In this document: one piece after another, positions 59,722-64,000 of the stretch
How the letters are laid out: each line of letters begins with the position of its first letter
Numbering within the stretch: position 1 is the stretch's first letter
Assembly: GCA_964023205.1 (NCBI GenBank)
Contig: OZ026843.1
Location: 4,201,029 to 4,265,028, forward strand
Direction: 5' to 3'
From: Lutraria lutraria
Lineage: Eukaryota > Mollusca > Bivalvia > Venerida > Mactridae
DNA: 64,000 bases
Translations under genes and position numbers: made by a program
The notes under the pieces: model-generated
What the model saw: the letters and a program-made list of their open reading frames with translations, nothing else
Databases searched by the model: none
Told to the model about the DNA's origin: nothing

Positions 59722-61240
59722 TAGCTGTTTCATATCATTGTCGTCTCGTCAATGTCAATCACCTATAAATTACTAGAAACGTGTCAATATTTCAATAAAA
59801 GTGGGCTGAGAATTTGACTCTGCCTGGTGCGCTACAACGAGAACTAGTTCAGTATTTATATGGGCACTGTGACGACAGGGTTCGACATTAAGGCAGGTCC
59901 GAACCACAAGCAATAGCTTACTGGTCCAGTCTAGTGCATTTTGCTATTTGGTAGCCCGAATAGTCGTGCTCTTGAAAATGCAGCCGAAACTCTTTATATC
60001 AAAGGACTTAGGAAAAATTGTTCGATCTAAATGAACTTGTCGCAAATAAACAAAACATTATAAACATATTCACACAGACTAATTTTATAATCGCGAGCGT
60101 GGACACTGACTTGTTTACGTAATTGTCATTAATTAAATATCGATTTCGGAGCTCAATACAAAAAATGTCCGATCAGGTGAGAAATGATGACTTAATTGGT
60201 TCGACATAGACGGTCACTTTATGATTCGATATTGATGGTCACTTTACAGTTAAAAATCTATGTTTGTGACCGTTATACCAGGTTTTTACGACAACGTACC
60301 CTCAGACAACGGAGTATATTATTTTTGGAGACTTTATTTAAATATTTTAAATGCATTCCAGCAGATATTGCAACGTCTGATACATCGAGGTGATAGTTTC
60401 CCCTGATTTTAATTTTAGGGTGGAAACAGGGACTACATATAGAGTAACTCGTGAACTGTAGAACCATATGACCAGATCAGTCATGAGATTCATGAAACAT
60501 CAACGGCTTGTATTTTTGATGGAGTATATAATCACTTTAGTTCCGGGATCAGTTAAGTCAAAATAACAAATTCGTTTGATCTGGAACTTCAAAAATGTTA
60601 CATAGGCCACATTCTAGTATTGAATTGCCGGATGCGATTTTGCGCCGTACAAACATTTAACTTGTATAATATGTATTCTATTAAGAAAGATGGCACTCGA
60701 TCATTTCTAGGTAAGCCGACACAAAATAATTTTCACTGCCTACATCTGAATATGTTGGGCGGTTTTTGTGAATCTCAAATGTTTCGATTTACTTTTTAAA
60801 AAATGAAGCGCTTTGTGTAAGCGTAAGTGTTGAAAGTGGATCAAATGCACCATACAGTTAAAACCCACTTTATCCTAAATACTCACAAAGGTTTTTTTCA
60901 ATTAATTCATTGCTTTCTATTGAACTGCATGGATAAAAACAGTAAATGGTGTTATATTAGTAGATTTGGTGATGATAACGTAAACTATTGGGTAGATATC
61001 GACCTAACATGTAAGAATGGACGAAAGAAAGAAAATAACAACTTAAAGTAACATCTTTTGCTTGGTTAATGTTTGTATGTGTTTTAGCAATCGCTGTGAT
61101 TTTACTGGTCGGTTCAAGGAGACTGTAAAATCTCTGTTCCTATATTATTTATGATAAAGTTACCATTTCATTTATGCTTATTTAAAAGAAAATTTAGGCG
61201 AAAGCGAAATTTAAATCGGCTGAATATAAAAGTACATTAA
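59722..61240. other. Region between small ORF and foldback
   Basis: AT-rich. A possible mini first exon, ATGTCCGATCAG followed by a consensus GTGAGA donor (about 60164-60175), and a possible coding stretch MDKNSKWCYISRFGDDNVNY (about 60930-61050) lie on the plus strand. I cannot link them with confidence. Confidence 0.3.
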
Positions 61241-61254
61241 AACCGGTATTAGCG

Positions 61255-61315
61255 GCCACTTCTGAATAAAGGCCACACTGTGAATAAAAGCCACCCCGTG
61301 AATAAAGGCCATACT
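61255..61315. repeat. 18-bp tandem repeat, three copies
   Basis: TGAATAAAGGCCACACTG, TGAATAAAAGCCACCCCG and TGAATAAAGGCCATACTT follow one another. They are preceded by ACCGGTATTAGCGGCCACTTC. The complement GGCTTTTATTCACAG is the box seen at 46970 and 51405. Confidence 0.7.
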
Positions 61316-61332
61316 TTAAAACAAACTGTCTT

Positions 61333-61537
61333 ATGCCAACGATTTTCCGAATCCATCGGTACCAAAATTAGCATTGTAACTGACATAGTTTGTCTAAAGA
61401 CCTTGCAGAGAAGTTTGAACTTTAGTTCCACGGCTTTTAACTGTCCACTTCAAATTTCTCTGCAGGGTCTTTAGAAAAACTATATGGCAATAACAATGCT
61501 AATTTGGTACCCATGGATTAGGACAATTGTTGGCTGG
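61333..61537. repeat. Long foldback (arms about 87 bp)
   Basis: The left arm (61333-61419) runs from ATGCCAACGATT through TCCATCGGTACCAAAATTAG, AGTTTGTCTAAAGACC and TTGCAGAGAAGTTTGAA. The right arm (61449-61537) is its inverted copy with about 85% identity by eye, and the loop is about 29 bases. Transcribed RNA would fold into one long hairpin. It directly follows the 18-bp array, so both may belong to one small mobile element. Confidence 0.8.
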
Positions 61538-61680
61538 AACATGGGCTACAAGAGAAATCGAAACATTTAAACTTTCGACGAAAAAAATACTAAAAAATAC
61601 GATTTACCTTCGAACTCCTTGGCGCCGCCATTGTAACGCGATCAAAACAATATACCACTTTGTGACATGTGAGCTAAAAA

Positions 61681-61920
61681 TCAAAACAATGGTCTTCCTC
61701 TTTTCACACGACATGAGAATAATTCTGGTAAGAATGCGCCAGTATAAAATGCATTTAAAAGAGGTATCATGTGTTGCATAAAAAAGTTATTATCAGCAAA
61801 TATTCTTTCAACTGAAATGCCATGAGGGGTCCAAACCACAAAATCACACCACTGTCTCCCACTAATGCCAAGTTGTCCCTGTACTTGATAAAAGAAGTTA
61901 TGATGTTTCTTTAAACACAC
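61681..61920 (-). pseudogene. C-terminal part of the YqaJ-like nuclease domain
   Basis: This part reads KKHHNFFYQVQGQLGISGRQ, WCDFVVWTPHGISVERIFAD and later MIPLLNAFYTGAFLPELF. The 'YyyQvQGQl.itgr.wCdFvvwt' motif carries the conserved Gln of the family. It ends at its own stop near 61681, so the natural C-terminus seems to be kept. Confidence 0.75.
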
Positions 61921-62123
61921 TTTTCCATCTACTACGGTACAAAAGAATGCAGGATCTGATGCACAATGTAATGGGGTTTTAAGTCTCTATTTGTCTGCTG
62001 ATGGACACTAAACTTCTAATAATCCATTATGGTCACAGCAATGTGTACAATTTACAAATCCATCAGGACTAGCACCAAGATGTGGGTATTCTGGTGTAAC
62101 TAGCAATCCACATTTACTAACAC

Positions 62124-62375
62124 TTAGCCTGGATGATCTTTTCTCATAAATTTTTCATACTTAGATCTTGCCAAGCTTTCAGAATCACGTCCATATTTAG
62201 TGTGGGCGTTTTCAAATGGACTGTAAGACATCACAGCTCTAATTGTTGCATCGGGCTTGGTAGAGACTTTCAATTTGCATATCTTACCAAAATTTAAGGC
62301 AGTTAGTCTTTCTTCTCTAGCTAAAGCCCACAAGTCTGACATACATTGAGTCCTAGTCAGACATTCAATTGTCAA
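62124..62375 (-). pseudogene. N-terminal half of the YqaJ-like nuclease domain
   Basis: This is the longest intact frame of the broken gene: LTRTQCMSDLWALAREERLT, ALNFGKICKLKVSTKPDATI, SYSPFENAHTKYGRDSESLA, then a frameshift at KDHPG. It matches the 'R..rlTASnFg.v.....' and 'G...E..a...Y' conserved helices that precede the catalytic Asp in YqaJ proteins. Confidence 0.75.
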
Positions 62376-63760
62376 ACAATCATTTCACAAATTTTCAATG
62401 CACCAAAATAACACATGAAGAAGTCTATACATTTTTCATCCTTTAAATCCACTTTATCACTCCAGCTAAAGTTCACATCATGAATTCTTGGCAAAACTAC
62501 TGACTTAAGTTCAAAATTTCTCAACCATCTAATACAAGCAGCTTCTGCTTGAATCTGTCAACATTTACACTATTGACAGAAATGTTAGCATACAGTTTAA
62601 TTTGCTTTTTGACATTGCTTTTATCATGAACTACTTTGTTGAACGTGATGTCCTGTGATTTCTTTGGGGTCAGTTTCCTTTTCCGTGGTTGATTCCACTT
62701 ACATTTTTGTGATGTTGGCGCAAGTGTGCCGTCCTTCTTTTTCATTGTCATATCAGCGATGGCATATACAAAAGAGCTGCAATATGGTTGCATCCTTCCC
62801 CTTCTCTGAAGTAAAAAAGACATTTTACCTGAAAAAGTTATTACCATATTCCAAAATACTTCAACATTTCTTAAAATTTACAAATCCAAATTTTTGAACA
62901 ACTTAGATGAACTTTTCAAAGGAATATAGTGTTTGAAATGCCACAATTGATATATATATATATTAAATACAGTAAAACATTACAAAATGAGACTAGATAT
63001 GTGCTTAATTTAAATTTCTATTTGAATAATTAATATTTACTATTAGGCCACACCAGTTTAATAACTTGTTTATGTGATTTATATTCATGAAGCGAGCGAC
63101 CAAACTTAGTAGAATAATAATGATGTAAACAATTCAAATCGTGGATAATTATCACAAAAAGATACCAGACTCGGATGTCAGTTTCCTATCATTTAGATTA
63201 AGTATGCGATTCCTTTCAGATAAAATTTTTTTTTTGTTAATCATATAACTTTAAGTTCATTAACATCACTATTGGCAGTAAATACCTTATTCTACTACGG
63301 TTGTATGGGAGAAAAGTATAATAAATTGAACATTGCAAAATAGTTGTATACATTTGTTCCCAATTTTGATTAAAACACAGAAAATTCCCAATCCCAAGGG
63401 TATGGGTCATGTTCCCAAAATACCAAAAAACCTGCATTCTGAAGCTGGACTACTTTTTAGACATTGACAGAGGTAATAGTGATAATAGCCAGAATGACAA
63501 CTCTGGGTAGAGATTGGATTTTTGTGTATGCATGATTTTCCAAATGAATGAAAAGTGGTAACATTTAAGTTACAAACCCTGCTGTACAGCTACATTCAGC
63601 AGAGTTGATGCAGCTTGTCATCTTGGATAGCATCACCCATACATTATAGTCTGGACATTTTTTTCTGTTTGCTGATGGCATTGATGGTATGGCCTGACAT
63701 CTTACATAACAGTGGCTCTCATTTTCATCGGACATATTGACCTGAAGGAAAATATAATAC

Positions 63761-64000
63761 AATGATCATAATTTTATAAATGGTTAGGTTACATGTTAGT
63801 TTATTTTCGTCATGAACTAATGAATGAAAATTCAATACTGCTTCCTTCGTAAACATGATAGTTTTCCCCCCAATATTTTCGCAACACGAATGCCGATCCA
63901 AAGTAAAAATTTTGCACAACGATTTACAAAAGGGGAAATATGTCATAACACAATATAGTTGTTTAAATTGTACATTTCACTGCTCTGTCTGATAATATTG
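63761..64000. other. Right edge, upstream of the SWIM exon
   Basis: Probably an intron or upstream exon of the SWIM-YqaJ gene. The minus frame open at 63725-63946 (MFTKEAVLNFHSLVHDENK region) could contain a further exon but is not recognisable. Confidence 0.3.

Larger units (their letters stand above)
61681..63760 (-). pseudogene. SWIM zinc finger + YqaJ-type nuclease gene, broken
   Basis: Order on the minus strand: an exon opening at 63742 (acceptor TTTTCCTTCAG|GTCAAT) with HCYVRCQAIPSMPSANRK and CPDYNVWVMLSKMTSCINSA, then the SWIM half ECSCTAG. An intron of about 775 bp (63574 to about 62800) ends at TACTTCAG|AGAAGG. The other SWIM half follows, EGEGCNHIAALLY, giving C-x-C...C-x-H. Next come KCKWNQPRKRKLTPKKSQDI and a variable linker. 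The YqaJ-like PD-(D/E)xK nuclease follows: EERLTALNFGKICK, RAVMSYSPFENAHTKYG, PEYPHLGASPDGFVN, GLLEV, YQVQGQLGISGRQWCDFVVW and the C-terminal helices. Decay: a 2-bp TA insertion near 62765, a shift in the linker, a shift at HPG/LSVSK, a stop replacing the catalytic Lys of E-V-K, and another stop 6 codons later. Such SWIM-YqaJ proteins are multicopy in invertebrate genomes and probably mobile. Their function is not established. Confidence 0.8.

Overview
The window looks like nuclear DNA of an invertebrate, most likely a bivalve or other mollusc. It is AT-rich, has spliced genes with long introns, and is dense in repeats. The mollusc guess rests on the AGCTCACC/GGTGAGCT hairpin repeats with the 'GGGTCAAAATTGGCC' internal unit, tRNA-derived SINEs and Tc1-type transposons. 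This is inference from repeat style; the species cannot be named from sequence alone.

The main host gene is on the minus strand and fills 386-58347. It encodes the extracellular part and transmembrane helix of a receptor guanylate cyclase / natriuretic-peptide-receptor family protein. I could place nine exons: a signal-peptide exon (58183-58347), six ligand-binding exons (11517-11655, 8173-8426, 6813-6921, 5432-5596, 3819-3892, 3008-3143), a juxtamembrane exon with the WPGG motif (778-899) and the transmembrane exon (386-467). The first seven exons join in frame. One or two exons between about 1.06 and 2.74 kb are only tentatively placed. The kinase-homology and cyclase domains must lie to the left of base 1. 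Intron 1 is about 46.5 kb. Intron 6 appears to use a GC-AG donor.

Intron 1 carries most of the accessory content. It holds a dead Tc1 DD34E transposon (13.1-14.0 kb). At 20.5-23.2 kb there is a plus-strand locus with a promoter-like region, a C76-like cysteine-peptidase fragment and a spliced RPA-C-like zinc-ribbon fragment. The intron also holds a 1.47 kb minisatellite with a 34-bp unit (26.6-28.1 kb), a tRNA-like element (31.4 kb), a composite hairpin-bounded repeat (34.1-36.0 kb), a dead non-LTR reverse transcriptase (38.06-38.69 kb), a SINE (42.6 kb), a four-copy 31-bp CCAAT-box array (44.4 kb) and several dispersed repeat families.

Upstream of the receptor gene lie an 84-bp tandem duplication carrying TCACGTGA boxes (59.19-59.35 kb) and a small plus-strand ORF beginning ATGGCG. 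Next come an 18-bp repeat array and a long foldback (61.25-61.54 kb). The right end is a broken SWIM zinc-finger plus YqaJ-type nuclease gene on the minus strand (61.68-63.76 kb). That gene has frameshifts and stops, one of them exactly at the catalytic lysine codon. The most unusual content is the pair of mobile-element-like protein remnants: peptidase with RPA-like domain, and SWIM with YqaJ nuclease. All exon calls come from reading frames and splice consensus by eye, with no transcript or database support.
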